From the NCBI GenBank assembly GCA_022577435.1, contig JAKOON010000012.1, forward strand, positions 1,091,001 through 1,155,000: a stretch of 64,000 nucleotides of DNA, in the 5' to 3' direction. The DNA comes from Embiotoca jacksoni. Lineage: Eukaryota; Chordata; Actinopteri; Embiotocidae. The translations under genes were made by a program, and so were the position numbers. Shown piece by piece: positions 1-13,879 of this stretch (within the stretch, counting starts at the first letter, position 1; each line of letters starts with the position of its first letter). The notes below the pieces were generated by a model, which saw only the letters and a program-made list of their open reading frames with translations, was not told the DNA's origin and did no database searches.

Positions 1-1779
1 TTTTACTGACCTTTGGACGCATCGGGTGACAGAAACGTCTATCAAGATTCATTGCGTGTACCGTTCTAGCCAGGTTGAAATAGCTCAACAACTACAGCAG
101 GGAAAAACTCTGTGTAAACACTCGTGGTCCCCAGAGGATGAATCCCCCTGACGCTGGCGAAGCCTTGAATACTAGGTGCATACTTGGTGAATACTAGCTA
201 TGTAGCAGTAGCTCCACTACCTGTTACAGTCTTCTATAAAAATCTGGTTGAAACATTCGGCTTTCAAGTCAGCGTAATCACGAGGTCAAAGTTTCTGTTT
301 GACCTGCAAAATGAATCCTCAACGACACAGCGTTTGGCTCAGACTCAGCAGCACCCGGCTATGATGGCTTCGGCAGAAAATGTTGCACCGAGCGGATAAA
401 TTGACGACGAAAACACGCACCATGGTTGGTGATCTCTAATGTACAGCAACAGAAATGAAAGAAACAAACGTGCTCAAGTCCATAAATCACAGACGGAGTA
501 CACACCGGGTGCCAACGTTTCAACAGTTGGTGCCTCGTTGGTGTTGCGCCGTAAATGTATGATTTAATGTACGAGTGCCGACACGTTTCAGCCCTCTTCA
601 ACCTGAAGAGTTCGACTGTCTCGCATAGGATTCATTTGTAAAATGACAATCCTTGTGTTGACTTCCACAGTAAATCAGTTGGACAATATTTTTTTGTCTC
701 AAGTGCAACTAATCAAGCCACGTCTAGTCACCATTTGTTCCCTGCACATGCCTCTGCTTCCAAAACAGTCTGAGTTCAAGATGACTGCATTGCAGAGATA
801 AATGTTTTAATTGCAGCTTTTCTGTTCCAAAAATGCATCCATTAGAAAGCATGATCATAAAGCTGCGTTTTATCTTCCCATCTTCTTCACTGTTGTCTCT
901 TCATCTCTGCTTTCACTGTTTCACTCTTTGGTCTTTCGCCCATGGTGGCCTCTGATATAATTAAGCTTCCTGTAATAAAGTCATGTGACACCATCAGAGC
1001 TAAAAAAAAAAAAAAGTCCACGCTTATGTCACGGCATGGGGGGAGGGGGAGAGGAGGAGGGCAAGTTTGAAGTTGAAAATAACAACCATGAACTGTAACT
1101 GTAAAGGCAAGAGAATGTGCCTCCATGTGCGCATCCTCACACGCCATCTAATGTGGTACTTAGTCCGTCACGGGCAACGGGGAAATAATTACACTTTTTA
1201 CTGCGCAGCTCAAAAATACAGTCAGAGGAAGATTTATAGCTTCTTTTTTTTTTTTTTTTTTTAATCAATGTGATTATTGCAGGAGGAGCACACATTTGTG
1301 GCTTTGAAGTTCACTTTCTGATCTGCCCTCTTCTTATTTGATCTCTCTCTCAAAAAAAAAAATGAAGAAATACATTTCAGCAAAGTCTAATTTGGAAGAA
1401 TGGTGCAAAACATTTCAGAGAGAAAAGCACAAAGAAACTTTTTTCCTCACAAAAAAAAAAAAAAGGAAAACAAATCTTCTTCAGAGTACTCTTCACAAAA
1501 GTGTGACTTTACTTTGCTCTGTATTTGTGTCCGGGCGTGTTTTTTTTTTTTTTTTGCAACGTAATCCCATGGGATTTCTTAGTGTTTGATGTTCCTGTTC
1601 ATTTGTCCACCTGCTCTGACGTCACATGTCTGCACCGAAGGGTGGGGGTGGGGGTGGAGGGGTGGGTGTAAACACTGCCACGAAGCACATGACGCGCTGA
1701 TAAGCTGCAAACCCGTATAACACGTTAAGGAGCAGCTGTGAAATTCTCTGACAAACTCCCTCTGAGACTCTTTGTTTAC
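1..1779. other. phldb3 intron or downstream part, no confident exon
   Basis: This should hold further phldb3 exons or intron downstream of the exon ending at 1780. A possible minus-strand donor lies at 10-15 (CAAAG followed by GTCAGT when read on the minus strand), which would end a small exon near 14-41, but the reading is too short to confirm. Poly-A/T runs lie near 1000, 1245, 1350, 1450 and 1540. No PH-domain coding sequence is visible. Confidence 0.4.
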
Positions 1780-4700
1780 CTGAGCGGCGCTGGCCGCACG
1801 CCGCTGACACGACAGTTCCTTCTCCAGCTCGGCTTCGATCTGTCCCTCCTTCGCTCGGTCCGCCGTGCTCTCGTCCTCCTCGTCGATGCCGCTCTCTTTC
1901 TCCAGAACACGAAACTCCCAGTCCTCGAAAGCCCGAACCGCCGCCTCCATCGCCTCTTTTTCCTGCAATAAAGACAACAACAACAACAACAACAAAAAAA
2001 AGCCCTCACGTAAACAGTTTTCTTACATCTTTCTATTTCGTAGGTTCAGTATTAAAATGACTCGGATTTACAGACGCAATAACTCATTTATAATTGCGTA
2101 ATATGAGCTTTAGAGTTGAATAACAAAGCATTCATCCTCTGGAATTTTTCCGCGCTAAACTGTAATAAACTCCAGAACTGAAATGTTTAGTCAGCGAATC
2201 AATTAGTTGACAGACACAGATATTACTTAGTTCTGGATTCCCAAATGTGTGAATGTTTGAATTTTGGACTGCAGGATGAATAAATTAAACAACCATGAAG
2301 ATGTTACCTCAAGCTTTTTAAAATTGTGACTGCCATTTTCTGATATCTTATAGACCAAAAAACCCCCGAAATAATCAGCAGATGTTGCAGCTTTTAAGAG
2401 ACTACATTAAGATTCCAGCATGCAACACTTGGCGTGTTAATCCAGAGTTTATTATCTGACCTCACTTCAAACCAGTGCGCAAATATATCGATTTTTCTCT
2501 TCAGAAATTCTTTTTACAGAGTTGTTTAAATTGTGTGGACATCATTTCATTGTATATTTGTATGAAAACAAAGCTGGCAAAAAAAAAAAAAAAAAAAAAA
2601 CTTTTATTAAACCTTTTCATTACAAAAAAACTAGGCTGACTATAAAACATTGCTGACGCCTTGTGCAAAATCCTAATACGCAAAGAGGAAAAGAGAACTA
2701 ATTGAAAACAGACTTTGTTTCTTTCTTTTTATTCCAGACACATGCTGATGTTGCTTCAACATCTGCGGTACAGAACCAAAGACTGAAAACAGTTTAAAGA
2801 CAGAAGGCATCAAATCTGACCTCATCGTTTTTAGTTCCAAGAAAACAACGTCTGGTAACCGGTGGTACTTTTTCCAGTATTAGCACTAGTTTAAACAAAA
2901 TAAATGAAACAATCATGACTTGTTAGGAAGTGAAAGTAAAAACTCTAAAAGCCTCTTTGTCTCATAAACCGACGACTCGCTCTCTTCTCATCTCAAATCC
3001 TCTTGTTTGTGTTCATGCGTGCGGTTTTCTCTGTGAAAGCAACTCGTGCCAAACCTGTTTCTAAAAGCCCTTTCCAAATAAATCTGACACGTTAGAACAG
3101 ACGGCAACAACCTGCCGCTGGACGGCACCAAAACCTATCCTCAAACAATGCTTTTAAAACAGCATTGTTCCCGTCCTGTTCCGTCACATTCACAGAGAGA
3201 ACACACATCCTGCGTGGAAGTTCCTGAAACATTGACACATCAGGTTGAACAGGTACTGAACAATCACACGTTGTGTAGTCAAAAAAAAAACACAACGCGT
3301 GTACCTGTACAGGAGTCAGTCACTGATGTCTACACACCTGCCAGGTGTCAACACAGCCGGCCGAGTACCAGTTGCAGTTATAGGTCACATTTGGACAACT
3401 GCCGTCATCAGCGCGCTTTCAGTAACGTCCTCAGTAAAACAGCTCGGTAAGATTTAGACACTTGAAGAAATAAAAGCGCCGAGTCGATGTTTTGGAACTC
3501 TCCGGCACGTCTTTTATCAGCGGGATGTACAACCCGAACCCTCTCGCAGCAGGGAACAGACAACGGTCACAGAGATGCACAAATAATCGTAATAAAATCG
3601 CAACTTCCGATTTCGTGTCTCCGCGCGATCTCCGTTTTGAATGAAAACAATTCTGACGCATTTTCATTCGGGACATCAGCCGCATCAAAAGCAAGCGCTG
3701 AGTGAGAGCGAGTGGAGAAGCACACGGCCGAAAGGCAAATCTCAGAAAAGAGATCCAGTATCACGCGGCCTTAAATGCTCATTTCATTACCGGTAAATGA
3801 TTCCACTTCTCTTCTAATAAGTTTTGTATTCTGATGTAATCAAAGTGCCCCATCAATTAACTTCCAGGAATCTCATCTGTCTGGTCACAGCAACACTGAT
3901 CAGTTCAGTTGTTCGTCTGTGTTTGTGTCAAACAAATTCTCAATAAAAAGTGACCACTGTTGCAGACGTAATGACGATGCATCTGCCAGCTAGTTTTGTA
4001 GAGGTTTAGACAAACATAGCAAAAAAAAAAAAAGAAAAAAAAAAAAATGTAATGCATCAACTTTAAAAATTGTCATCGATCCAAGTTTTTTTTGTTTTTT
4101 TTTAAATTTAATTTTGTTTTATTTCCATCCAACTGAGAAGGTCAGACACTCCACATCCACTCACCTGCTGCAGCTGCAGTGTTAGCTGTTCTCTCTGACT
4201 CTCTGGCTGACCGGGGATCAGTTTCTCTTTCTCCTCACACCTCCTCCTCAGCTCCTCCACCCTGCGTCTCTCCTCCTCCAGACTCTCTTGCTCCTGCAGA
4301 TGTAGACGCGGCAAGAAAAGAGTGAAGTGAGAGTATTGCCACCAGCGCACTTTGAAAAGCAAAACAAAGACGGACTCGGAAGAGAAAGAAGTGGGCGGTC
4401 CGGCGGCTGAACGGTCGGAGAAAACACCACAATCAGCAGGGAGTCTCCGGTTTGTTTCCCGGCCAACTGGACTTTTACTGTACGTCACGCCTCTGCTCTT
4501 TTTGCACACATATTCTGTCTGTCTACACTGCACCATCTGAATGACGGCAAAAAATGCCCAGAAACAAAACAAACAACAGTGACGAGTCTATTTCACAACT
4601 CCGTTTAGTGACGACGAGAGACATTAATCCTAAAAGCAGTTCTGCATCAGAGCCGACTTATCACCGACGCGATGTTGTGTGGACGTTAGTGGACCGTGAC

Positions 4701-5905
4701 CGAGACCACATGTCTTCTGTGGAATCCTTTGAGTCGCGTTGTGATTGCAATCCCGACGCCGGGCCGTCTAAAGTTAAATTAACACGTTGATGGTCTCCAA
4801 AAAGAAATGCTGGTGGTTCACGAAGACATGATATGAAAGATGAAAATCACAAATACGTAACAGGTAGCGGTGTAAGCACTTCAAAAAAAAAAAAGAAAAT
4901 AAAAAAAAGGTGAAGACGGCGTAGAACAGAAAACGGTGCGTTTTACCTTCAGCGTGTCGTCGTGTTTGTGCGTCTGCCTCCGTCTGGCCTCCTGCTGTAG
5001 AGCCTGCAGCTTCTGTGTGTGTCTGTGCAGCTGCTTGGTCTCCGTCTGCAGCTCTCCCTGCAGCAGAGCGATCTCCAGCTGGAGCTGAGAGGACAGGAGA
5101 CGCGACCGAGCTGAATCGTTCTGACCGGACCGTCAGCAAGCCAGAGACACGCATTCCTTTAACGTGACTTGTGTTGGCGTTTGGAAAGTGCAGCATTCGG
5201 CAGAAACACTGATTCATTCTAGTACTTCTTTGACCGCTGTTTTTAATTTTTTTTTAATTTTTTTTTTTATCATTTGATAGTTGCCAGTTAATCTCCTTAA
5301 TTGTCAAAATACGTTTTCTGTTTCAGCTCTAGTTCATTCAGTGGTCTGCAAAGCCTTGTGAGCAGAACTGTGCTGAATCAGCTGTTTTCCCTGAATGTGC
5401 CTGGATAATCAGTTGTTTACGTCTAGCGTATCGTCCGGGCACGCTCACCTCAATCTTCAGTTCTTCCTTTTGCTGGTCTATCTCTATGATTCGCTGCTGG
5501 AGCATTGAGGGCGATGACAGGACTTTCAGCGAACCCATCTCCAGTTTTTTGATGCAGGACTGACAGAAAAGGAACAAAGAGCAGACAAAGTTCCCACATG
5601 CGAGCTGTAAATCAGTGAACAGTTTATTCTGGGGTTGATGATTCACATTTTTTTTACTGCCTATAGATGATTCTTTCTTTCTCACGTGCAACAGAAACAG
5701 AGCAAAGCCCGACGCACCACTGCAACCCCATCATCTACACGGCTCATCAGCTTACCTTCTCGCTCTCTGTGCTGCTACTCTCCGTGTCTGACTCCGCCCC
5801 TGAGGAGGCGGGGCTCTGACCTCCTCCAGCCACTCTGGTGATCCACGGCGACCGCAGAGCCTGCTGCCACTGGCTCCTCGAGTTTTCCATGTTATGTTGG
5901 GGCAT
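1780..5905 (-). CDS. phldb3: phldb3, pleckstrin homology-like domain family B member 3, 5' part (3' part beyond the left edge)
   Basis: Five in-phase coding exons read right to left: 5756-5905, 5449-5559, 4947-5084, 4165-4293 and 1780-1962, each with AG acceptor and GT donor and each phase 0. They give 237 residues. The first exon is rich in Ser/Glu (ends TESSSTESEK). The rest is charged coiled coil, with segments such as QQRIIEIDQQKEELKIE, ESLEEERRRVEELRRR and AFEDWEFRVLEKESG, the last resembling the LL5/PHLDB coiled coil before the PH domain. The PH domain itself would lie beyond base 1. The start ATG is at 5905, three bases inside an exon whose acceptor is at 5909, so an upstream exon is non-coding or adds residues. 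PHLDB3 lacks the FHA domain of PHLDB1/2, which fits. PHLDB proteins bind phosphoinositides at the cell cortex. The PHLDB3 assignment rests on coiled-coil similarity plus the ethe1 and xrcc1 neighbours. Confidence 0.85.
1963..4164. other. phldb3 intron
   Basis: A 2.2-kb gap between two phase-0 coiled-coil exons. It is AT-rich with A/T homopolymers (2580-2600, 4021-4048, 4086-4102). I found no additional exon with a convincing reading frame, though a short coiled-coil exon could be missed. Confidence 0.6.
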
Positions 5906-7562
5906 TTTCTGAAGGCTAAAACAGGGGAGGCAGTTAATAAGAGCTGCAGACACACGGGGCGGGAGGTGGGGGTGAAGAGATATTGAATATTGTGGTAATC
6001 TAATCTGCTGCTCGGGTGAAGGCGTACGAGGGATCAGGTGGCAGTTCACCGAGGGGATATCTCAGCTGAGTAATGACAGCATAAGCACTTTAAAAACAGA
6101 GAAATCCCCCCCCGCCCCCCCCCGGCTTCCAGAAAACGGTCTGTGATGGAGGAAAACACCTTCTGCTTGGATGAGGAAGCAGGAGTGAAAGAGGGGAGAG
6201 AACTCAGGATGTGGGCTGTGGTTTGCGGTCGTGTTTCAGGGTCTCTCTCTCTCTCTCGGTGAAGGTCTGTGGGAGCGTGCGGACACAACGATGACACGCA
6301 GCAGTCTGGTCTCATTTCAGGCTTTGATGTGCATCAGCAGCAGGACAGTATATGAAAGGAACTACATCAGAACAGACTTTGATTGCACAGCGATGTTGTA
6401 CTTTTTTTTTTTTGTTTGTTTCGTCCGTCACATTCATGCGGATTTACCCGAGCAAATATCATTATGTAGAGTGTTTACCGTGCTCCGCAGCGAAGCGCTT
6501 CCCAGCATTAGGTAATATGTCACCCTCAAGGCCTGTATTCTCCGGCTCTCTTTGTTCTATTTTACCCTTTCACCCTCGTCCGTGCGGTCTCTCTTTACAC
6601 AAAAACATGCATGTGTGCACAGAGCAAAAGCAATTTGTGGGAAAATACTTTTAAATTCCTATTGTCCAACCTTTTCCCACCATCGTCCCTCGCCCTCGGC
6701 GCCCTCTTCCTCTCCCTCCATCCAGACCTTATTAGGCTGCGGGGAATGCGGGCTGAGTGGAAGTACAGAGATAACGACACAGCGGTGATACGAGTGAAGG
6801 CTTCCGAACGACGAGTGGCGCACTGACGCCCTGAGAGGATGTCATCTTTATTGTAGTGATACCCTGAATGTGTAAAATGCAGTATTACGCGCGTCCACGG
6901 ATGTAGATACAATAATGTAACTATCTGAGCTTCTTAATCTTGGTGATGCGGTCATACAGGCTCTGTCAGTGATGAAACAATCACTTACTGTTATCAATAT
7001 AATGCAGTAGAGTAAAAGAACCCCACCCAGACCTCAGTGCTCTTATTAAATCAAACGAATTAACACCTCTGTAACAGTGTCAAAAAACCCTAAATATTAT
7101 AGGTGTCATAAAAGTCATTTTTATACTGTATTTTGGAGAATCTTATATTGTATTGGACAGCATTAAACTATACTGGTGTACCTAATAAAGTGCTCAATAA
7201 GGGTTTAGACGACTCACCGTTCTGATTTTCAGAAACATGCCACAAGTTTGTTTTTGTAAAGTAGTTTTGTTTAAACAGCGAAATACTGCTTTTATGTCAC
7301 AGACAGCAAAAAGTTCTATTTCGTGTTGAAAGACGATGCAGATGAGTGTCGAAAATAAAAGCAGAGAAAGTGAAAATGAATTTCAGAAAGTTTGTTTCAG
7401 ATCATGCGAGAGTCTTGCTGCGTAAAATGCATACGATTTTACCAGGCAGCAAGTCATTTTCATGAAAATTGCCCAATATCTGTTGAAAAGCGATTACAAA
7501 AAAGGAAGATTTGATACCCACAGCATTAAAGGATTCTACGATACGTGATTAGTCGATACGTA

Positions 7563-7568
<6 letters not shown>

Positions 7569-7627
<59 letters not shown>
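7569..7627. repeat. (GC)n(AC)n compound microsatellite
   Basis: A short alternating GC block (7569-7578) runs into about 24 AC units; an alternating purine-pyrimidine tract throughout. Confidence 0.95.
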
Positions 7628-7628
<1 letters not shown>

Positions 7629-8227
7629 CAGTATGTCCTTGTGCAAAACGGAGACAGCAGAAGAATCCATGAAGGAGAATGCTGCTGCGCTGATCATTTG
7701 TCCCGCTACTAATAAATTCTGTTGTCCCCTCTGACCTTCTGTTCTCCTTTAAAAGCTGTCAACTTCTAAGGAAAACAAGGCAGAGAAAGTTCACAGTCAG
7801 TTACGTCATCATCCAAACAGACTTCAGGGCAAGCGTTTGACCACAAACTAAAGTCCAGGCTGATAACCTATCGATTCCGGAGCCGAGAGAGAAAAGAGGA
7901 GAGGATTCAGGAGTAAAGTCCATGTGTACATGTTAACACACTAGATAGTACAAATGCAACAAACAAACAAACTCAAAGCCCTGCTGAGACAAGAAAAGAG
8001 TGAGGTAGAGAGAAGAGCAGCAACTATGGATACGAAAGACAGAAAAAAAAAATATCAGCAGATGTAGGAAAAAAAAAAAAAAAAAAAAAAAAAAGAGGGC
8101 AAAGTTCACAGATGAAAGAAGAAAACACAGTTTTGTGCCCAAAATAATTGGACTTGATTGCAGGGAGGGGAGCGCCCCTGGAGAATAAGATAGCAAGGAG
8201 GGAATGAACGCACATGCAGTTCTTCAT

Positions 8228-8230
<3 letters not shown>

Positions 8231-8288
<58 letters not shown>
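8231..8288. repeat. (GT)29 microsatellite
   Basis: Uninterrupted GT array, 29 units. Confidence 0.97.
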
Positions 8289-8291
<3 letters not shown>

Positions 8292-8421
8292 GTAAAGACT
8301 ACCTAGAGGGCACACAATACATAACTCTCAACTCTTACGGATCATAGAAAAGGAAAAAAACGAATTATCAATCAGATCAGCAATAACCTGCAACAACTGA
8401 CTCGCTACAACACAACCCGAA

Positions 8422-8424
<3 letters not shown>

Positions 8425-8483
<59 letters not shown>
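8425..8483. repeat. (GT)n microsatellite
   Basis: About 29 GT units, 136 bp from the preceding GT array. Confidence 0.97.
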
Positions 8484-8485
<2 letters not shown>

Positions 8486-8979
8486 AGTAATGTATACTCA
8501 ACAAGACAACAAGCTGGGAGGAGAAGAATGCTGCTGGTGTCATATTATCTCACCGTGCGCTCACATCAGCCAAGTCTTATCACTCGTTCTTTCACTGCGA
8601 GGCTCCACCGAAGCTTCAGCTCATCTCCATTCACAACAGCTGTGTGCTCGATCTCAACTAATCCACGTAGGAGTCAGGAGTCGGGAGTCTTATCTGTTAT
8701 TTGAACCAGAGAGTGTTTGGTGTAGTGAAGGTATTACAGCGCACCGCTTGGCCCATATGGACGACCTGAATGTCACGCCTGCATTACCTGCAATGCAACT
8801 CGGGTCTCACCGGTTTGGTCAGAGATTCAGGAGCGTTGCTATATGTTAGACGCAGTTCGTGAAGCTTTGAGCGCCTAGTTTAAGGCGGGGATCAGAAGCA
8901 GGGTACAAAGACGTGGTGAGCTCACTTGTATCAGCTCTCTTTGGAGCGTAAACTGCATATAAAAATTGATGTAGGCTCT

Positions 8980-9470
8980 GGTTCTGAAAAGTGAAGCCAA
9001 TGCAGAAGTCCATAAAAGTCCAATACCACTGATGGCCACCAGGGGTGGCTTCAATAGACTCCCATTCAAAAAGAACCAACTTCTTTCATGAACTACAAAG
9101 TCAATAAACTTTCTACAAGTCATGATGGATTTCATTGGCTAAAGTCACTCCCTCTGATCAGTGTTATGGTGGTCCTTATGGAAATAATTCTATAAGTCAT
9201 TAGTTATTAGGCCTCAAAGAGAGGTATATTTGGCTGCGTGCGTGGTTGATTGACATGCCTAGGGTGCAGTCAGATTGCCGGTATAGGTGGGAGGGCATAG
9301 GAACCTCCGGTTCTCTCAGGATCTACGAATCGAATCCACCTACCCTCCCCACCTCGTCCAAATACGGTCACTTCTGGCTCCACAAACCAAAGTCATGACA
9401 CCCAAAATGCCAGTCCGGACTCACAAACCAATAAGTGACGTTACGGTGAGCTTCCACTTGCTTTGGATCC
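8980..9470. repeat. dispersed fish repeat
   Basis: Contains atggccaccaggggtggctt, aaatacggtcacttctggct, ccaaaatgccagtc and ccaataagtgacgttacgg, in the order seen in a very common teleost repeat. The family is not assigned. It adjoins a 161-codon minus-strand open frame. Confidence 0.6.
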
Positions 9471-9853
9471 ACTAAAGACTTTAATACAGCTTCTATTATG
9501 TATGCAGCAGTATCTCCCCATGAACTGTAAACAGACCCTGACGCGTAAAATCGTTGGGAGTTCCCCGTTAAGTCTGAAGCCCAGGCGGAGATCGTCTGGG
9601 TTATTAAATCTCCGTCCAGAAGCACAAGATGGCATGACGTAACTGTTTTCAGTGAATCATTAGCACTCTTTATGACAGTGAACTGCCCCGTTACCATGTT
9701 CTGTACTCTTCCTATGTACAACTGCATATCTGTCTTAATGTTAGGCATGTTGTCAGGATGTCTCTGATTAATCCGGCCCTGAAACTTGAAAACAGCCCCG
9801 TCCTGAGGTTTTATTGGAGCTTCCAAATCAAGGCAATAACGCTCGCACACCAA
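9368..9853 (-). other. unidentified open reading frame of about 161 codons
   Basis: An uninterrupted minus-strand frame overlapping the left-hand dispersed repeat and running beyond it. I recognise no domain or motif, and there is no clear start context. It lies in the presumed 5' intron of phldb3. It may be transposon-derived, an unrecognised exon or chance. Confidence 0.3.
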
Positions 9854-11756
9854 CGCCCTGAAATGACCTCGTCCCTGTCTGGACCTCTCGTCGGCGACGG
9901 GCTAAAAAGGGAAAAGTGGGGCTTAGCAGTGTGTACACAAAACCATAAAGTCGACACCGACAGCGGCGATATTGCAGCGGCTACGTCCAGGACAAAGGGG
10001 CTCTGACGACGGGCCGCTCCGTGTGGGTGTGAAACGCCGACTACGGGCCCAACTTTAGGGGGAAAACACGTCACACGTGGGAGCGCGTGAGCACAACTGC
10101 CCTGTAAAGAGGTGCGGCGGCGCACAATGAGAAATTAATCCACAGAGGCCGGGCTTACGGGTCAAGTCCCTCAGTTCACTCCGAACGATGACTGTGACAC
10201 GACACGGCGATGGGGTTTTCTGCTGCATTGAATGAAATAATGTAGCAGGGGATACCAAAGCAATCAGTTTCTAAGACATGGATTATTGTCCCGTTTGAAA
10301 TACACGTCACAATGACAGAAAACTCAAGCGACAAAACAAGCAAAAATGATCGAAAAAGTCAACACGCGTCTGTTAATGAGTAACTGACAAAAAAAAAATT
10401 GTAAAGTGAGTGTACCCAGCTTTGTCACGGACTAATCTCTGGGTTACTGTGCACTACAATTGTAAACAGCAGACCGGGTGGGTGGGTGTGTTTTGAAGCA
10501 GCGCAGTATGCGGACCACTGATCTCACCGAAAAGTTTTGTTTCAATTAAATCCGGTGCATTTTTTTTGTCCACGTTTACCCACAATTTGAGCTTCAGCAG
10601 GTAAAAGGCAAACAGGCAAACAACACTTGGTTGGATTTTACCTGACGAAGGCCGAGACATTTTGCATGAAGCCGGTACAAGTGATCAACAGTGTGTGGGA
10701 GTCACGAGCCAACGCATCTGTCTATGCAACTTTCAAGAGCAGGAAAAACCTTGCAGCAAATGTTCCAATTAAATAAAACTTGCACTGACTAAAAACAGAT
10801 CCTCTTGCGGTTTCCGACTTTCAAAGGATTGAAGAAAAACTGCAGGACTCAGCGAACGTTACTGTCATGTTCGGTTTACGATCCTCGATCCTTTTAGAGG
10901 ATTAGTAAATTGTGAAATCAGTCAGGCCTCCCATAATAACATACATTCACTGCGACCTGCGCGGCACAGTGGCATGACACCGACCGGAGGGGAATACAGA
11001 TTCGAAACAAATGCTGCTTTAGTTACTGTCAGCGGCCGCCTCTCATCTGAAGCAGGCATGAGACCAAAACCAGCTATTAAGCCTCGTGAACTATAGTGGG
11101 ACAAGTCGCATATTCTTTTTATTGGCCATGATTACAGGCTGTGGCTTCTACCAAACAGGCCAAATCTGCAGGCCTTAAAGCTTTCTTTTCAATAGCGGGC
11201 CTGACATCATCACATCACTATCGAATGCACACAGTGTTTCCAGGGAGCACAAGTCATTTTCCCATTTCTATTGTCAGAATGGAGACACAGAAGTCCCTCT
11301 TTTGTCAGTCCGGCCCCTGCAGCAATCTGTCCGTCACCACAGAGAAAACAACTCATAAACTCCTGCTCACAGTTTAGAAGAAGTTCGGTTGGAAAACTCT
11401 TCGTGCTAATTGGCTTCTGCTGGATTGCGACGGCTCCCCGTTTACTTCTGCCGCCTTAAAGCGGACCGGGAAAAAGACACAAAAAAAAATCGACACGTTC
11501 TAGGACGTTGCAGGAAAGAGCACGCCGTGATCAGAAGGATTAAATGCTGTGACCTCTCGACCTGCTGCATGTGCCCCCCCCCCCCCTTGCTGGCTCGGCG
11601 CCAAGCAACAGGAAGCTGTCATCGCAGTACAAGTTAGTGAGCAGGAAGAGCAGGTGACAGCAAAGAGCGCTGGCTGTCATCCAGCTGCTACCGGGAGGAA
11701 AAAAAAAAAAAAAAAAGGGACAAATCCTGCCCGACACCCGGGTGGCAACACGTTAC

Positions 11757-11825
11757 ATTATTACATTACATTTAGCGGACGCTTTTATCCAAAGCGACTT
11801 GCAATAAGTGCATTTCAACCACGAG
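11757..11825. repeat. dispersed fish repeat fragment
   Basis: Contains acatttagcggacgctttta followed by tccaaagcgacttgcaataa, a very widespread teleost repeat motif. The family is not assigned. Confidence 0.65.
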
Positions 11826-12669
11826 GGTACAAAACCCAGAACGTCTGGGCACACGTACGACAAGACCACTGCTGCAGCTAGAAAATGCCAACAACATAGG
11901 CCTCTGCCTTCTGCGTCGGGCGCTCGAGGTGCTGAAAATGAACTACGAAGGAAAAAACAAACAACTTGAAGTCACTTAAACGCTGTAAAAACAAAGCCAG
12001 TGGTATTGGACGTTGCTTCTGTGGGACCGTCGTGTTGTTTCTTGCCGGGTTTTTCGACATTCCGGCGGAAAATTGGCTGGCACGCTGACAGTTTGAGACG
12101 TTTTGCAGTGACGACGACAGAAGCTTTATGATTTGAAGATTTTTCAGCAATTTCAGTCTTGACTTACACGCCAGGTTCCAGCGAACGTCCGGCAGGATCG
12201 AATATCAGTCTTCTCTCGAAGTTTTGATAAAGAGCGAGACACATTTCAAGTAGAAAAAGATGATATGGTGTCTGTAGCTAAGCACGGCCGCTGTTTGATA
12301 GGTTTGAATTCAGTGCCAATTTCATAATAATACCTTTTTCTATTTTTTTGCGGGGAATAAAATCTGTTTTTTTTTTTTCATTTAAGAAACCAAAAACAAC
12401 TTTCTCTGATGTTTAAAGCTGTCTGAATAACTCAAATCAGAAACCGTCGAACCACAGAAGACAGTAGGACAGACTATAATTTTGACCATTTCCTGCCAGT
12501 TTTGGGAACCTCAGTTTTCTGTTCTCTGACAAAAAGTCATTCGGTACCAAAAAAGTATTGAGGTTTTTACAGTTTAAATTGCCTCAGATGATCAGAATTA
12601 CAATGGATCCTCAATACATGTTGTACTGGAGGCTGCAAAACAACATGCAGTTCCACTTCAGCTGTCTGC

Positions 12670-12860
12670 ATTATGGATGTGCCATATCGTATCGTTCATG
12701 GCAATATTGTAATTTTGATGATGATTTAAAGAATTCACCTGGTGATGATGGAAAAAAAATTCTGACTTGTTGATATCATGACATCGTGTGTTTTCGTATT
12801 GTTAAGTATATTGTCGAAGAAATATCAGGATATTATTTTAAAGCTGTATCGCCTACCATT
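12670..12860. repeat. degenerate dispersed repeat
   Basis: Carries gccatatcgtatcgttcatg, the recurring start of a common degenerate fish repeat, followed by AT-rich sequence with 'gatatcatgacatcg' and 'tatcaggatatt'. Weak evidence. Confidence 0.35.
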
Positions 12861-13846
12861 ATCTACATTATTTTTCCCATAACATGTTTTATTCATTAGT
12901 AGATGCAACAATATAAAGCCCGTTTTCTGAAGTATTGAAAGGCACTCTGGGAGATGTAGGAAGCCAGTTGAAGTAAGGAGCGCCAATAAAACACAGAAAA
13001 TATCAGCGCATTGTAAATCTATAGCCCTGCTGACAAAATAAGGATTTATCATTTTACACTCTTTTTTTTGACATTTTATAGACTATAAACAGATGAAAAA
13101 ATGTATTTGTTAATCAGCATTGATAAGAAATATCAAAACCTGAAAATCACAGGTTAAATAATAACATTAATGCTTGCTGGATTCGATTTAGCCGTCTTCG
13201 GGTCCCAGTATCGTGAATATAATTGATCAGTCACGGTTTACCGGGACACCCGAGTAAAACATTGTTAATGTTATTATTAACACCTGTGTTTTTCTGTAAG
13301 TTCACAGCCGCAGCACTGAAAATCACAAACTGAAATGTAACCGAAGCCAATACGTTCATCCACCTGCAGCCTCAAACAAAAACTACGCATTAAAAAAAAT
13401 GTCACTGATGCAAAACCCGAAATACTGAAATGAATAAACAATATGTAAGAAAATATTTTTGGCCAGTTACCAATTCCCCGCCCGCTACAGTGTGTGAACG
13501 GCTGGACCTGCACTGACACACGGATTCCTTTGGCCTGAGTAAGTCTGTGGGAATCGTGATGCAAGACAAGATAGATCCATTAATGACAACCTGCGGGACA
13601 GGATGGCTCAGACACAGATTTGTCCAAAGGCAGTCAAAACAAGTGGTGTGTCAGACAGAGGACACGCCAAAGGCAGAAGTCCCCAGACAGCAAATCCCTC
13701 ACGATCCTACCTCAGCCTGCCCTCCCACCCACCCACCCACTCTGTTTACCCTCCCAGTGCTGATGGAGGGAGAAAAGGCCACATATCCCAAGGTCATTTT
13801 ACACAAAAGGGGAATTTATGTAAACTGGAGTTATTGTCATGGGACA

Positions 13847-13879
<33 letters not shown>

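Noticed and set aside
8427..8849. Plus-strand open frames starting in CV repeats
   Set aside because: The residues are translation of the (GT)n array and unrelated sequence; there is no coding similarity. The same applies to open frames over the other CA/GT arrays.
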